Source of the DNA: an uncultured Nitrospirales bacterium
Lineage (GTDB): Bacteria; Nitrospirota; Nitrospiria; Nitrospirales; UBA8639
Assembly: GCA_951812745.1 (NCBI GenBank)
Contig: OX638327.1
Coordinates: 1 to 64,000, forward strand
Reading direction: 5' to 3'
DNA length: 64,000 nucleotides
Part shown: positions 1 through 10,394 of the stretch, one piece after another
How the letters are laid out: every line of letters starts with the position of its first letter
Numbering within the stretch: position 1 is the stretch's first letter
Position numbers and translations under genes: made by a program
Notes under the pieces: model-generated
Seen by the model: the letters and a program-made list of their open reading frames with translations, nothing else
The model's database searches: none
What the model was told of the DNA's origin: nothing

Positions 1-1
1 C

Positions 2-160
2 GAGTTTCCCTTGGAGGAGGGCCGTTCAATCACGGTCAGCCTGGACTGGCGATACTTCGGGACTCAGGCCCCGACATTCAAAGGGGACGTGAGTGGCGAT
101 GACTTCGAAGCCACAATCAACGGACATGACATCGGCATCGGGCTCATCTACGGGTTTTAG
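2..160 (+). CDS. C-terminal end of an outer-membrane beta-barrel protein (partial)
   Basis: Only the last 52 codons and the TAG stop lie inside the window, so the gene begins upstream. The reading frame shows alternating polar/hydrophobic strands: one around SLDWRYFG, and a final strand IGIGLIYGF that ends in phenylalanine. A terminal aromatic residue preceded by alternating hydrophobic positions is the usual signal recognised by the BAM machinery in outer-membrane barrels. The exact family (OmpA-like, opacity-like or other small porin) cannot be decided from this fragment. Confidence 0.6.
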   Translation, partial: EFPLEEGRSITVSLDWRYFGTQAPTFKGDVSGDDFEATINGHDIGIGLIYGF

Positions 161-187
161 CCCTGCTTAAGGAACCGGGTGGCAGGT

Positions 188-1441
188 TCACCCGCTGCCG
201 CCCCGGTTCTCCAACCGGTCAATCACCGCCGATCCCGCGGCGTCTCCCCAAACGTTGACCGTGGTGCGGCAGCGGTCCAGGAACCAGTCGATCACCAGAA
301 TGAGCGCAATGCCTTCGATGGGCAGGTTGACGGATTTGAGCACGATCACCATCGTGACGAGACCGGCTTCGGGGATGCCGGCCGCGCCGACCGCGGCCAG
401 GGTCGCCGTCAGCACGATGATCACCGTCTGCGCGAACCCGAGTTCAATCCCATAGGACTGCGCAATGAACACGGCCGCCACCGCTTCGTAGAGGGCCGTG
501 CCGTCCATGTTGATCGTGGCGCCCAGGGGCAGCACAAAGCGCGCGGTTCGCGGCGAGACCTTGTTTTCCTCGATGACGGCTTCCATGGTGAGCGGAAGCG
601 TGGCCGAACTCGAACTGGTGGAAAACGCCGTGGTCAGGGCGGTCCCGATGTTTCTGGCGTACGTGAAGACGTGCTGTTTCCCGATAAAGTGGAGGAGCAG
701 GGGAATCACGATCAAACCGTGGATCAACAAGCCCAGGATGACGGTGCCGGCATAGGCCCCTAATTGCACTAATTGCGGCCAAAAGCCGCTGAACCCGCCT
801 GCCTCGCCCAAACGGCCGGCGATCAACCCGCCGATGCCCACCGGCGCAAACCACATCAGCAAATGGACCATGGCCATGATGGCCTCGTTCACGCCTTCGA
901 TGACTTGAATCACGAGCCTGCCCCGTTCTCCCACCGTCGTCAGGATCCCGCCGAACACCAAAGAAAAAATAATCAGCGGCAGGACGTCGGCATTGGCCAT
1001 GGCCGAAAACAGATTTTTTGGGATGAGCCCGGTCAGGATCGCCCGGAGTAGCTCGGGCACGCTGTCGGGTTTATCTACCAATCGTTCGGACACGGTGGTC
1101 ATGTCGCCGCCAGCGGATTCACCCGATCCCGGGGTACCCGGCTGGATCAGGAGGACCAGGACCAGCCCGATGACGACCGCGATGCCCGTGGTCGTCATGA
1201 AGTACAGGACCGCACGGCCTCCCAGCGGGCCGAGTCTCCGCACGTCGCCGAGGCTGGTGACCCCGACGATGATGGAACACATGACCAGGGGAACCACGAG
1301 GACGAATAAGGCTTTGAGAAACAATTCCCCGAGGAACGCAACGGAATGACCGGCTTCCGGCCAGGTCCCCCCGAGGATCGTGCCGGACACGATACCCGTC
1401 AGGATGGCCCACAGCAGCGTGTTTGTTGATTTCGTTTTCAT
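188..1441 (-). CDS. Dicarboxylate/amino acid:cation symporter (DAACS family)
   Basis: This is a 417-residue integral membrane transporter of the GltP/DctA type, which imports glutamate, aspartate or C4-dicarboxylates with H+ or Na+. The family hallmarks are all visible: the serine-rich re-entrant loop SSSSATLP (about residues 276-283), [10 protein letters not shown] (about 311-320) in transmembrane segment 7, and the C-terminal [12 protein letters not shown] segment that binds substrate carboxylates. Length matches the family. The gene stands alone, with its start 40 bp from the end of gcvP on the same strand. Whether it prefers glutamate or a dicarboxylate cannot be told from these motifs. 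Confidence 0.9.
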   Translation of the reverse strand: MKTKSTNTLLWAILTGIVSGTILGGTWPEAGHSVAFLGELFLKALFVLVVPLVMCSIIVGVTSLGDVRRLGPLGGRAVLYFMTTTGIAVVIGLVLVLLIQPGTPGSGESAGGDMTTVSERLVDKPDSVPELLRAILTGLIPKNLFSAMANADVLPLIIFSLVFGGILTTVGERGRLVIQVIEGVNEAIMAMVHLLMWFAPVGIGGLIAGRLGEAGGFSGFWPQLVQLGAYAGTVILGLLIHGLIVIPLLLHFIGKQHVFTYARNIGTALTTAFSTSSSSATLPLTMEAVIEENKVSPRTARFVLPLGATINMDGTALYEAVAAVFIAQSYGIELGFAQTVIIVLTATLAAVGAAGIPEAGLVTMVIVLKSVNLPIEGIALILVIDWFLDRCRTTVNVWGDAAGSAVIDRLENRGGSG

Positions 1442-1481
1442 AGTGCCTTCGGTTGCCCTCCGTCGTCAGGGCGTTCGGAGG

Positions 1482-4361
1482 TTATTGATAATGCTCGATC
1501 GGAGGACACGTGCAGACCACATTGCGATCTCCGTACGCACTGTCGATGCGTGACACGGCCGGCCAGAATTTCAAGTCCCGGAGCCACGGCAGGGGGAAGG
1601 CCGCCCGTTCGCGGCTGTAGGCATGATTCCAGTCCGGTCTCGTGACGTCTTCAATCGTATGCGGGGCGTGTTTCAAAGGATTGTCGTCTCGCGGGAGTCG
1701 CCCTTCTTCAATGTCTGCAATCTCTTTTCGAATCGCCAAAAGCGCATCGCAATACTGATCGAGTTCCGACTTGGATTCGCTTTCCGTGGGTTCAATCATC
1801 ATCGTGCCGGCCACGGGCCATGATATGGTCGGGGCGTGGAAGCCAAAGTCCATGAGGCGTTTGGCCACGTCTTCCACTTCGACGCCGGCGGACTTCTTGA
1901 ATGGTCGCAAATCCACAATGAATTCGTGAGCGCACAAGCCGCCCTTCCCGGTGTACAGGATGAAAAAATCCTTTTCCAATCGCTTGGCCATGTAGTTGGC
2001 ATTCAGAATGGCGACGCTCGTGGCTCGGGTCAATCCCTTTGCGCCCATGAGCGCAATAAAGGCCCAGGAAATCGGGAGGATGCTCGGGCTTCCCTGAGGC
2101 GCGGCGGAGACTGGCCCGATGCCGTGCGCTCCACCCGTGTCGCGGATCGGATGCCCGGGTAAAAACGGGGCCAGGTGCGCGGCCGCGGCAATCGGTCCCA
2201 TCCCGGGTCCGCCCCCGCCGTGGGGAATGCAAAAGGTCTTGTGCAGGTTGAGATGACAAACGTCGGCGCCGATGTCGGCCGGCCGGCACAGCCCGACCAT
2301 CGCGTTCATGTTGGCGCCGTCCATATAGACCTGACCGCCGTGCTCGTGCACGATGCGGCAGATTTCCTGAATCGTTTCTTCGAAGACCCCGTGCGTCGAA
2401 GGATACGTCACCATGAGCGCGGCCAGCGTCTCGTGGTGGTGCTCGGCCTTGGCGCGCAAATCCACGATATCGATGTTTCCGTGTTCGTCACAGGCCACGG
2501 GCACGACTTGCAGGCCGGCAATCGCCGCGCTCGCGGGGTTGGTCCCGTGAGCCGACGCCGGGATCAGACACGTGTTCCGGTGCCCTTGCCCGAGGCTCTC
2601 GTGATACGCCCGGATGACCAGCAGCCCGGCATATTCCCCTTGAGAGCCGGCGTTGGGTTGGAGTGAGACTGCCGGATACCCCGTGATTTCCGAAAGCCAG
2701 GTCTCCAATTCCCGGAACAGTTGGGTGTACCCTTCCGTTTGTTTCGGAGGGGCAAACGGATGCAGATGACTGAATTCCGGCCATGTCACGGGAAGCATTT
2801 CCGCCGTCGCGTTGAGCTTCATGGTGCAGGAGCCCAGGGGAATCATGGAATGCACCAGCGAGAGATCCCGCGACTGGAGCCGATGCATGTAGCGTAACAA
2901 CTCGTGTTCGGAATGATACCGGTGAAAGATTTCATGAGTCAGAAAGGGGGTCGTGCGGGCAAAAAGTGCCGGCAGCGAGACGGAGCGGGTTTCCGCGAGT
3001 TCTCTTGCCGTAAACCACACCTGACCGTCTTTCGAAAACGTCTTCCACAGGGTCTCCACGTCCTCCAGGGTCGTGGTTTCATCCAAGGAGATGCCGAAGG
3101 AGCCGTCTTCAAATTCTCGAAGGTTGAGACGATGCTGTTCCGCCCGGTCGCGGACCCGATCCGTCGGGAGCACGTCGGTGGACACCCGCAACGTATCGAA
3201 AAAGAGTTCGTCCGGAACGCGACATCCGAGACGGGTCAAGCCCTCGGCGAGGACGAGGGTCAAGCCATGGACGCGCTCGGCCATGCGTTTCAACCCAGCA
3301 GCCCCGTGATACACGGCATACATGCCGGCAATATTGGCCAACAGGACTTGCGCGGTACAGATGTTACTCGTGGCCCGGTCGCGACGAATGTGTTGCTCCC
3401 GGGTTTGTAACGCCAGCCGGTACGCCGTTCGCCCTTGGCTGTCTTTGGACACGCCGACGATTCGTCCGGGTATTTGGCGCTTGTAGTCGTCGCGTGTGGC
3501 CAGGAACGCGGCATGCGGGCCGCCGAATCCCAAGGGTACTCCAAATCGCTGGCTGGATCCCACGGCGATATCCGCGCCGAATTCTCCCGGTGGCTTGAAG
3601 AGAGTGAGCGCGAGCAGGTCCGTGGCCACGACGACCCGTGTGCCTGCGTCATGGGCTCGCCGGACCAGATCGTGGTCATTGCGAAACGTGCCGTCCGTAG
3701 TGGGATATTGCAGGAGAAGCCCGCCATACGACGCCCGTTCCCAGTCGATCTCATCGACAGAGCCGATATCCAAATCCAGACCGAGCGACGCGGCGCGAGT
3801 CCGGACTACGGCCAGCGTTTGCGGGTGACAGTCTTGCGACGCGAAAAACGCCTGCCGGCCGGTGATGGCTTTGCACATGGCCATGGCTTCCGCCGCCGCA
3901 GTCCCTTCATCCAGCAGGGACGCGTTGGCCAACGGGAGGCCGGTGAGATCCGCCACCATCGTTTGAAAATTGAGAAGGGCTTCCAGGCGTCCTTGGGCAA
4001 TTTCCGCCTGGTAGGGCGTGTACTGGGTGTACCACGCCGGATTTTCCAGCATGTTACGGAGAATCACCGGGGGCGTGTGACAATCGTAATATCCCATCCC
4101 GATAAACGAACGGAACACGTGATTCTTTCGGGCCATGCGCCGGAGGTCGGATAACACCTCCTGTTCGCTCCGTGGGGTCGGCAAGTTGAGCGATTCACGC
4201 AGGCGAATGTCCTCAGGGACCGTGGCGTGGACCAACGTCTCCAGCGACGGGAACCCGAGGACGTTCAGCATCTCCCGCATTTCGGCGTCCGTCGGCCCGA
4301 CGTGTCGATCAGGAAACGTCTTGGCGGGCGTCAACCAATTCTGTGCGGTGCGGTCAGTCAT
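1482..4361 (-). CDS. gcvP: Glycine dehydrogenase (decarboxylating), P-protein
   Basis: The product is the PLP-dependent P-protein of the glycine cleavage system, which decarboxylates glycine and passes the aminomethyl group to lipoyl-GcvH. At 959 residues it is the long, fused form (N- and C-halves in one chain). The N-terminal [13 protein letters not shown], the [12 protein letters not shown] segment and the cofactor-binding lysine in HLNLHKTF (about residue 708), followed by a glycine-rich loop, are intact. No gcvT or gcvH is next to it, so the other subunits must be encoded elsewhere. In the window it connects with serine synthesis (serC, serA) and glycerate kinase in one-carbon metabolism. 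Confidence 0.97.
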   Translation of the reverse strand: MTDRTAQNWLTPAKTFPDRHVGPTDAEMREMLNVLGFPSLETLVHATVPEDIRLRESLNLPTPRSEQEVLSDLRRMARKNHVFRSFIGMGYYDCHTPPVILRNMLENPAWYTQYTPYQAEIAQGRLEALLNFQTMVADLTGLPLANASLLDEGTAAAEAMAMCKAITGRQAFFASQDCHPQTLAVVRTRAASLGLDLDIGSVDEIDWERASYGGLLLQYPTTDGTFRNDHDLVRRAHDAGTRVVVATDLLALTLFKPPGEFGADIAVGSSQRFGVPLGFGGPHAAFLATRDDYKRQIPGRIVGVSKDSQGRTAYRLALQTREQHIRRDRATSNICTAQVLLANIAGMYAVYHGAAGLKRMAERVHGLTLVLAEGLTRLGCRVPDELFFDTLRVSTDVLPTDRVRDRAEQHRLNLREFEDGSFGISLDETTTLEDVETLWKTFSKDGQVWFTARELAETRSVSLPALFARTTPFLTHEIFHRYHSEHELLRYMHRLQSRDLSLVHSMIPLGSCTMKLNATAEMLPVTWPEFSHLHPFAPPKQTEGYTQLFRELETWLSEITGYPAVSLQPNAGSQGEYAGLLVIRAYHESLGQGHRNTCLIPASAHGTNPASAAIAGLQVVPVACDEHGNIDIVDLRAKAEHHHETLAALMVTYPSTHGVFEETIQEICRIVHEHGGQVYMDGANMNAMVGLCRPADIGADVCHLNLHKTFCIPHGGGGPGMGPIAAAAHLAPFLPGHPIRDTGGAHGIGPVSAAPQGSPSILPISWAFIALMGAKGLTRATSVAILNANYMAKRLEKDFFILYTGKGGLCAHEFIVDLRPFKKSAGVEVEDVAKRLMDFGFHAPTISWPVAGTMMIEPTESESKSELDQYCDALLAIRKEIADIEEGRLPRDDNPLKHAPHTIEDVTRPDWNHAYSRERAAFPLPWLRDLKFWPAVSRIDSAYGDRNVVCTCPPIEHYQ

Positions 4362-4588
4362 GAAGCGAGGAAAGGACGAGGGTCAGTCAGGATGAAAACG
4401 GCTCATCATGGTCTTTTCAGCGCGAAGTCGGGAAAAAGTAGAGACGGCAAATGCGATTGCGTTCAACCAAAGAAGTTGATGCGGCGGTGGCTGGCGTTCG
4501 TGGCCGGTCGCACGCGTTCTCGACGTCAACCATCAGCCTATCATGGTCTCGCGGACCCTGCCAAGTTCTCCACCGCCGTCAGAGATTC

Positions 4589-5389
4589 TTACCGATGCAC
4601 GTGGACGGTGATGATCATCGATTCTTTGGCGTCCCCTATCCGAATGCCGGATATAGGCGCGGCGTCTCTGTAATCAAGACCCGTTGCCACGCGCACGTAG
4701 CGCTCATCCGGCGAGATGCCGTTTGACACGTCGAACCCGGTCCAGCCCAGGCTCTCGACCCATGCTTCCGCCCAGGCATGACTTGCATCCTGTTCCACGC
4801 GGTCGTCCATCATGAGATACCCGCTGACGTATCGAGCCGGGAAGCCAAGAAGACGTGCCGCACTGAGAAAAACATGCGTTTGATCCTGGCAAACGCCGTA
4901 CCCTGCCCGTAGCGCGTCTTCCGCCGTGGTTTGGGGGGTTGTCTGTCCCTTCTTGTAGGAAAGGGCCTTCGCAACGAGGCCGGAGAGCGCGTGTAGTCTC
5001 GTCAGGTCGTCACGTGTATGAACGACCGGCGATGTGACGAGATCGTGAATCTGCTCGCCCGGCTTGGTGAGTGTGGTCGATCGTTTGAAATACCACAACG
5101 GCGTGTCGCCGTACTGTTGGCCGACTATCCCGCTTTGCTCGATCGTTTCGACCTCCCCTTGGCAATGGATGCCGATCTCCGACTGCTCTTCATCAAGGCT
5201 GATCAGGGTCACGAGGTTATCGTGTTGATCTGTAAACTCGAGCTCTTTACGACCGCCTTCAACCGTAATGTCCCACGTTAGCACGGTCTGCGACACATGG
5301 GACTTCGGCGTCAGACGAACTTGTTGTAACGCATAATGGACGGGCTTGTCGTATTCATATTTCGTAAGATGGGAAATGTTCAGTCTCAT
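4589..5389 (-). CDS. Transglutaminase-like cysteine protease-fold protein
   Basis: This 266-residue protein has an N-terminal all-beta domain, typical of bacterial transglutaminase-like proteins, followed by the catalytic domain. The candidate triad is Cys167 in GYGVCQDQTH, His204 in DASHAWAEAW and Asp220 in GWTGFDVSNG. The ATG at 5389 was chosen because it begins the conserved MRLNISHLTKYEYD strand and lies four bases after the stop of the alpha-E gene; upstream codons in frame would read into that gene. It is the last gene of a three-gene unit with the alpha-E and ATP-grasp genes. In such clusters (discussed in comparative-genomic work on amidoligases) the enzyme is predicted to make or cut amide bonds; the substrate is unknown. 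Confidence 0.88.
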   Translation of the reverse strand: MRLNISHLTKYEYDKPVHYALQQVRLTPKSHVSQTVLTWDITVEGGRKELEFTDQHDNLVTLISLDEEQSEIGIHCQGEVETIEQSGIVGQQYGDTPLWYFKRSTTLTKPGEQIHDLVTSPVVHTRDDLTRLHALSGLVAKALSYKKGQTTPQTTAEDALRAGYGVCQDQTHVFLSAARLLGFPARYVSGYLMMDDRVEQDASHAWAEAWVESLGWTGFDVSNGISPDERYVRVATGLDYRDAAPISGIRIGDAKESMIITVHVHR

Positions 5390-5393
5390 CCTG

Positions 5394-6335
5394 CTATCCG
5401 TAAAAGCGGTAATCTTTTTCGATCTGTCGTCCCAGGGCATTGTTGTCCCGGATGTAGTCCTGGATGAATTCGTGCAGCCCGGATTCAAAAATCTCGTCGA
5501 TGGAGCGGTCCGTCAGCCTGGCAAACACCGTTTCCGCCTGGTCAATGGAGGATTGGCGAAGCCCGTAATCTTTGGCGAGATACGTGAGATTATCCACGAT
5601 CTTCGAATAGCAGAAGGCGAGAGAACGTGGCATTCGGAGATCGAGCATCAAGAAATTCGCGATCTCCCTTGGGCGAACGTCACCTTTATGGAGCCGGTGG
5701 TAGGAGCGTTGGGCCGAGACCGACCTGAGAATGGTTTCCCACTGAACGTTATCCAAAGAACTGCCGACTAACGAGACGGACGGCAACAGCAAATAATATT
5801 TGACGTCGAGGATGCGCGCCGTGTTGTCCGCCCGTTCCAGGAACGTGCCGAGCCGGGCGAAATTGAATATGTCGTTTCGCATCATGGTGCCGTGAAGCGT
5901 GCCGCCGAGCAAGGCGTTTTGCTGTTGGATCGTGCTGAGGACAAAGGGCAACTCCCGTTCTCGCACGGGACGGGCGAGTAATTCCCTGAGGGTCAGCCAG
6001 CATTCATTGGTGGCCGACCACAGCTCACGCGTCAGCGCGGTGCGCAGGCGCCGGGCATTGCCGCGTGCGGTCTGAATCACCGACATGACACTGGACGGAT
6101 TGGCCTGCTCGCGTAACAGGAAATCAATGACGTGGGCCGTCTCCATCCGTTCGTATTTTTCCAGGAAGGCCTGCTTGACGCCGACCGTGGTGAGCACGGA
6201 AGCCCACTCGTTCTCCGCGGCAGCGGCGCGGGTCAGGGCTATGCGAAACCCGGCGTCGAGCAGGCGTGCGGTGTTTTCGTTTCGTTCAAGGTACCGAAAC
6301 ATCCAGAACAGGCCGTCGGCAGTTTTCCCGAGCAT
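5394..6335 (-). CDS. Alpha-E domain-containing protein (DUF403)
   Basis: The 313-residue product is an all-helical alpha-E protein, recognised by the N-terminal MLGKTADGLFWMFRYLERNE and the later YLLLPS and RIAxxLDxRxPRSL-type segments (here IANFLMLDLRMPRSL). No catalytic role is established for this family. It almost always occurs beside a circularly permuted ATP-grasp protein and a transglutaminase, as here, with 5 bp to the upstream gene and 4 bp to the downstream one, so the three are very probably co-transcribed and act together. A structural or scaffold role for an ATP-grasp ligase is inference only. Confidence 0.9.
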   Translation of the reverse strand: MLGKTADGLFWMFRYLERNENTARLLDAGFRIALTRAAAAENEWASVLTTVGVKQAFLEKYERMETAHVIDFLLREQANPSSVMSVIQTARGNARRLRTALTRELWSATNECWLTLRELLARPVRERELPFVLSTIQQQNALLGGTLHGTMMRNDIFNFARLGTFLERADNTARILDVKYYLLLPSVSLVGSSLDNVQWETILRSVSAQRSYHRLHKGDVRPREIANFLMLDLRMPRSLAFCYSKIVDNLTYLAKDYGLRQSSIDQAETVFARLTDRSIDEIFESGLHEFIQDYIRDNNALGRQIEKDYRFYG

Positions 6336-6340
6336 CCGGG

Positions 6341-7765
6341 CTATTCCTCCAAGACCCAGGTGTCCTTGGTGCCGCCGCCTTGGCTGGAATTGACGACCAG
6401 CGACCCCTTGTTCAACGCCACGCGGGTCAGCCCGCCCGGGGTCATATGAATCTCCTCCGGCGCAACCAGGACAAAAACACGCAGGTCCACGTGTCGTGGA
6501 TCCAGGCCGTTCTTGGTCAGAATCGGGGTCGTAGAAAGGGAAAGGGTAGGCTGGGCAATATACTTGCTGGGTGTTGCCTCCAACTTGTTCCGGAACGCGA
6601 CACGTTCTTCGTTGCTTGCGGTCGGCCCGATCAGCATGCCGTACCCGCCCGAACCATGCACTTCCTTGACGACCAACTCAGACAGGTGGTCCAGCACGTA
6701 GCGCAACGCATCGGGCTCGCAGCACCGCCAGGTCGGCACGTTCTTCAGCAACGCCTTTTCGCCCGTATAGAACTGGATGATGTCCGGCATATACGAATAG
6801 ACGGCCTTATCATCGGCAATGCCCGTGCCGGGGGAGTTGGCGATGGTGACCCCACCGGCCCTGTAGACGTCGAACATACCCGGCACCCCCAGGAGTGACT
6901 GCGGGTTGAAGTTGAGTGGATCAAGGTAATCGTCGTCCACGCGTCGGTAAATGACGTCAATGGGTGCATACCCTTGGGTGGTCCGCATGGCGACGCGTCC
7001 ATCGACCACGCGCAGGTCATGACCTTCGACTAGTTCCGCGCCCATCTGGGCGGCAAGGAACGCGTGCTCAAAATAAGCCGAATTGTAAATGCCGGGCGTC
7101 AGCACCGCGATGACCGGCGTCCCCTCGCACGAACGTGGCGCGCAGTTGCCCAGCGAGCGTTGCAGGTTTTTGGGATAGTTGCCGACGGCCTGCACGTTGA
7201 CCCGCGCAAACAGTTCCGGAAACATCTGAATCATAATTTCCCGATTCTCCAGCATGTAGGACACTCCGGACGGCGTGCGGGCGTTGTCCTCCAGGACGTA
7301 GAATTCGTTTTCGCCGGTGCGGATGATATCGACGCCGACGATGTGGGTATAGACGTTCCCCGGTGGCGAGACGCCGATCATCTGTGGGAGAAACGCTTCA
7401 TTGTCAGCGATCAATGCTACGGGAACGCGACCCGCCCGGATGATTTCCTGTCGGTGATACACGTCGTACAAAAAAGCATTCATCGCCTGGACTCGTTGCC
7501 TAATCCCGCGAACGAGCCGTGACCATTCACGACTCGAAATGATGCGCGGCACAACGTCGAACGGGATCAGTCGCTCACTGGCTTCTTCCTCTCCATACAC
7601 GCTGAAGGTGATCCCGATCCTGCGAAACACGGTCTCGGCTTCATCCGACTTCCGATGCAGCCACGCCGTGTCCTGGGACTCAAACCAGTGATGATAGTCA
7701 CGATAGGACTCGCGATGCGTATCACCCGTCCCGAACATTTCGTCGAAATGCATAAAGTCAGTCAT
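6341..7765 (-). CDS. Circularly permuted ATP-grasp protein (DUF404/DUF407)
   Basis: This is a roughly 474-residue ATP-grasp enzyme of the circularly permuted type 2 family, predicted to form amide bonds by way of an acyl-phosphate. Typical segments include RRIGITFSVYGEEEASERLIPFD near the N-terminus (positions quoted in part), the metal/nucleotide segment LEDNARTPSGVSYML and the C-terminal DLRVFVLV. A longer version beginning at a TTG at 7810 is possible, but the ATG at 7765 (MTDFMHFDEMF) fits the usual family start better; neither has a strong ribosome-binding site. It is first in the unit with the alpha-E and transglutaminase genes. The substrate is unknown. Confidence 0.9.
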   Translation of the reverse strand: MTDFMHFDEMFGTGDTHRESYRDYHHWFESQDTAWLHRKSDEAETVFRRIGITFSVYGEEEASERLIPFDVVPRIISSREWSRLVRGIRQRVQAMNAFLYDVYHRQEIIRAGRVPVALIADNEAFLPQMIGVSPPGNVYTHIVGVDIIRTGENEFYVLEDNARTPSGVSYMLENREIMIQMFPELFARVNVQAVGNYPKNLQRSLGNCAPRSCEGTPVIAVLTPGIYNSAYFEHAFLAAQMGAELVEGHDLRVVDGRVAMRTTQGYAPIDVIYRRVDDDYLDPLNFNPQSLLGVPGMFDVYRAGGVTIANSPGTGIADDKAVYSYMPDIIQFYTGEKALLKNVPTWRCCEPDALRYVLDHLSELVVKEVHGSGGYGMLIGPTASNEERVAFRNKLEATPSKYIAQPTLSLSTTPILTKNGLDPRHVDLRVFVLVAPEEIHMTPGGLTRVALNKGSLVVNSSQGGGTKDTWVLEE

Positions 7766-8320
7766 ACGATCAGCAATGGTTACGCTGGGTGATGGCCAAT
7801 TGTTGGTCAATACAGAATCGTTTTCGTTCGATGTCGTCAGGGAGCATGACGCCGATTACCTCGTGGAGAGGGGAAGTGGCCACAAGAACGGGAAGCAAGC
7901 CAAGCCCCATTATCCAGATATTTCAGCATTTTTCAATCTAGGAGTACGGCATCCGGCACCGACAGGCCGTACGCCGGTCTCATAAACACGCCAGACCGCA
8001 GGAGACCTTTGCCTACCCGTCATTGATACGAAAATACGCTCACTCTTCTGTCATCGGGATCCAGGGTGGTAGGTTGGGGTAGCGGAGCGTAACCCGACAA
8101 CCTCCTTCGTTTAGGAGGGCAACACGTCTCACGGCATTGTTGGATGACGCTGCGCTCAGGGAAGGCAAAGGAGAGGAACGAATAGCGTCAATGCTGCTCC
8201 CTCTCCCCGCTGAGGGAGAGGGTTGGGGTGAGGGGGCGAAGCGCTTGATTTTCGTTGCTTGAGAAATTTTCGAGGTTCCGGTACACAAGAGACCTTCCGG
8301 CTTCCACGCAGGATGACACG
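7766..8320. other. Intergenic stretch with repeat mosaic, no gene seen
   Basis: About 550 bp lie between the divergently oriented ATP-grasp and amidohydrolase genes. No convincing coding sequence is visible. The right half (8067-8236) is a patchwork of short palindromic repeats, described separately. Promoters for both flanking genes must lie here, but no clear -35/-10 pair stands out. Confidence 0.5.
8067..8236. repeat. Mosaic of short palindromic dispersed repeats
   Basis: Three elements follow one another. The first, at about 8070-8105, pairs GGTTGGGGT with AACCCGACAACC around a GCGGAGCG core and resembles repeats seen in many bacterial genomes. The second is a small hairpin, CCTCCT/AGGAGG (8101-8117). 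The third is a perfect 9-bp palindrome, CCCTCTCCC (8199-8207) with GGGAGAGGG (8214-8222), followed by TTGGGGTGAGGG. The last motif recurs near 18856, 35585 and 43821. Confidence 0.7.
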
Positions 8321-9628
8321 ATGATCGTTTTCTCCAACGTCAAGAAATTGTATGACGGTACCTCAGGCACCGATGCCGCGGTTCATGAAGGGGTGGACGT
8401 GTGGGTGGAAGGGGGTAAGATAGAAGCGGTGAAACCGCACCGGGTCCGGTCCGGTCTCGACGTTCGCTACGTTGATTGTTCTGCACTCACCGCGACCCCG
8501 GGGCTCGTCGACTGCCATGGGCACGTCACGGTGTTGGGCATCCACGACGAAGACCTGACGGCCATGAACGGACCCGCCGGTCTGCTCTATACCGAGCGGA
8601 TCCTCTATGCCACGTTGGTCCATGGCGGCGTCACGACCGTGCGTGACGTGGGTGGGGCCACACACGTGGTGAAACGCTTGGTGGAGGACGGGGTCATCAT
8701 CGGGCCTCGATTAAAAATTGCCATTTGCATGTTGTCCACGACCGGCGGCCATGCGGATTTTCGAGGCACGGACCGGTGCCATGACACGGTGTCACGGTTA
8801 TGGCCTCCTGGCCCAGGTCGTCCTTCGAGCATTGTGGACGGGCCTTGGGAATGTCGAAAGCGTGTGCGTGAGATCGCCGCGTGTGGCGGGGACTTGGTGA
8901 AAATTTGTACGAGCCCCGGGGTCGTGTCTCCCTCGGATAAACTGGAGCATCGGGATTTCACGCAAGCGGAAATCGAAGCGATTTGTGATGAAGCCGCCGG
9001 TCGCGGCATGATGGTCGCGGCTCATGCCCACAGTCGGCATGGGATCGAATTGGCCATTGATTGCGGGGTGCACGATATTCAACACATCTCGTTTCTGAAT
9101 GAACCTTTGGCGGAAAAAGCCTATGCCAAAGGGTGTACGGTGACCCCAACGTCGTGGATCAATTATGAGTTGCCGAAAGTGGATGACCTCTCCCCGTTTG
9201 TCGCCGAGAAAGTGCATCAAGTGACTCAGGCCCATGCCGAGGCGGTCAGAATCGCGCAGGCGAGTGGTCTCACCCTCATCACGGGGACCGACCCCATCCT
9301 TCCCCATATGCATGGCCGGAATTATATGGAGATGGTCTCGTTGATCAGGGACGGGTTGCCTCCCCTGGTGGCGTGGTACAGCGGGACGGGGCTCGCTGCC
9401 GAGCGTATTGGACAAGACGATACCGGTAAATTGGCACCTGGGTATCGGGCCGATATCCTGTTCTGCCAAGGTGACGTAATAGCCGAACCGCATTTGTTCG
9501 ATCAGGGGGCGTTAGTGGAAGTGGTCAAAGACGGTATCGGCTATCGCGGCTATCTGAATGGAGTGCCTCAGAAAACCTTTCGTTCCGGCGTGGACGACCT
9601 GCTCACGGGCAAACAACCAGATAATTGA
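8321..9628 (+). CDS. Amidohydrolase-superfamily metal-dependent hydrolase
   Basis: The 435-residue product is a binuclear-metal amidohydrolase related to imidazolonepropionase and prolidase-type enzymes. Metal ligands are visible in order: HGH (residues 66-68), the probable carboxylated lysine in DLVKICTSPG (Lys194), HAH (235-237), His255 in IQHISF and the aspartate in TGTDPI. The C-terminal GYRADILF strand is the usual end of the small beta domain. The ATG at 8321 is preferred over an in-frame upstream ATG at 8255 because the latter lies in repeat-flanked sequence and the protein family starts at MIVFSNVKKL. The true substrate (dipeptide, hydantoin-like or other cyclic amide) is not decidable. 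Confidence 0.88.
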   Translation: MIVFSNVKKLYDGTSGTDAAVHEGVDVWVEGGKIEAVKPHRVRSGLDVRYVDCSALTATPGLVDCHGHVTVLGIHDEDLTAMNGPAGLLYTERILYATLVHGGVTTVRDVGGATHVVKRLVEDGVIIGPRLKIAICMLSTTGGHADFRGTDRCHDTVSRLWPPGPGRPSSIVDGPWECRKRVREIAACGGDLVKICTSPGVVSPSDKLEHRDFTQAEIEAICDEAAGRGMMVAAHAHSRHGIELAIDCGVHDIQHISFLNEPLAEKAYAKGCTVTPTSWINYELPKVDDLSPFVAEKVHQVTQAHAEAVRIAQASGLTLITGTDPILPHMHGRNYMEMVSLIRDGLPPLVAWYSGTGLAAERIGQDDTGKLAPGYRADILFCQGDVIAEPHLFDQGALVEVVKDGIGYRGYLNGVPQKTFRSGVDDLLTGKQPDN

Positions 9629-9651
9629 ATGAATCAGGGGGTCCTGGAGGG

Positions 9652-10233
9652 TCAGGACGGCTGGATTTCGGGCTTGGTGAAATCGTGCTCTTTAGGGTCG
9701 TCTTGCATGTCCACGACGAGTTCCCCCTTCGGCGAAAAAAAGCCCTGCCCGTCGATCTGGACAATTCCGTTACAGTTGTCCTGGAAAAATTCCAGGATCC
9801 ACCCGTTGAAATCGTACCCTTCCTCGGTGATGTCGTTTTTGAGCATCCGAGTCGCAAGAATAAAGTGGGCTCGCACGACGAATTCCTTCGCCAGTTCGGC
9901 CTCCACGTCACCAAAGGCGGACAGGTGCGCGGAAAACCCCGTCTGTTCTTGTTCAAAGACGTCCTGATAGGTGCCTTCATGGCGAATGCAAAACAGTTGA
10001 ATGGGTTTCTTCTCACGGTGATACCCGAGAGCCACTTGGACCCAGGAATAATCATCGAGCACTTCGGGAGCCATTTGGGGTATGAGAGGCACTTGGTTTT
10101 TCGATTTTAAAAAATCCAGCAACAGGCGGAGAGGAGGCGGGTCCTTGCGTTGGCAAAAGATCCGGGAATAGAGAAACTCGTTTCCCGCGTCATCGGACTT
10201 TGTCAGTGAAATTACGGATAATTCTTTTCCCAT
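9652..10233 (-). CDS. Conserved-looking hypothetical protein
   Basis: This 193-residue soluble protein has no signal peptide or membrane segment and I do not recognise its family. A good ribosome-binding site (AGAGGA, 6 bases before the ATG) supports the start. The sequence alternates beta-strand-like stretches (KELSVISLTK, IQLFCIRHEG) with a central segment FVVRAHFILATRMLKNDI, and it ends in an acidic tail. It is convergent with the amidohydrolase gene and divergent from hup. No function is proposed. Confidence 0.7.
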   Translation of the reverse strand: MGKELSVISLTKSDDAGNEFLYSRIFCQRKDPPPLRLLLDFLKSKNQVPLIPQMAPEVLDDYSWVQVALGYHREKKPIQLFCIRHEGTYQDVFEQEQTGFSAHLSAFGDVEAELAKEFVVRAHFILATRMLKNDITEEGYDFNGWILEFFQDNCNGIVQIDGQGFFSPKGELVVDMQDDPKEHDFTKPEIQPS

Positions 10234-10365
10234 GGTCGTTCCTCTTTAAGTGAATCACTCAGATGACTCACACTGTACCGTGGTTGGAGCCTAGGCTTCA
10301 AGGAACTCAATCGGTTGTTCGGGGAAGAATTGAGTGATGTCTCGCATCATGCACGGGTTTTGTAG

Positions 10366-10394
10366 TTGACAGGGTATGATGCTTTCGGTAGACT
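10366..10394 (+). promoter_or_regulatory. Near-consensus sigma70-type promoter upstream of hup
   Basis: TTGACA (10366-10371) is followed after exactly 17 bp by TAGACT (10389-10394). This would give a 5' leader of roughly 125 bases ahead of the HU gene. Confidence 0.6.

Noticed and set aside
4362-4588. Possible glycine riboswitch upstream of gcvP
   Set aside because: The 227-bp region was scanned for the paired-aptamer core of glycine riboswitches on the minus strand; nothing convincing was seen.
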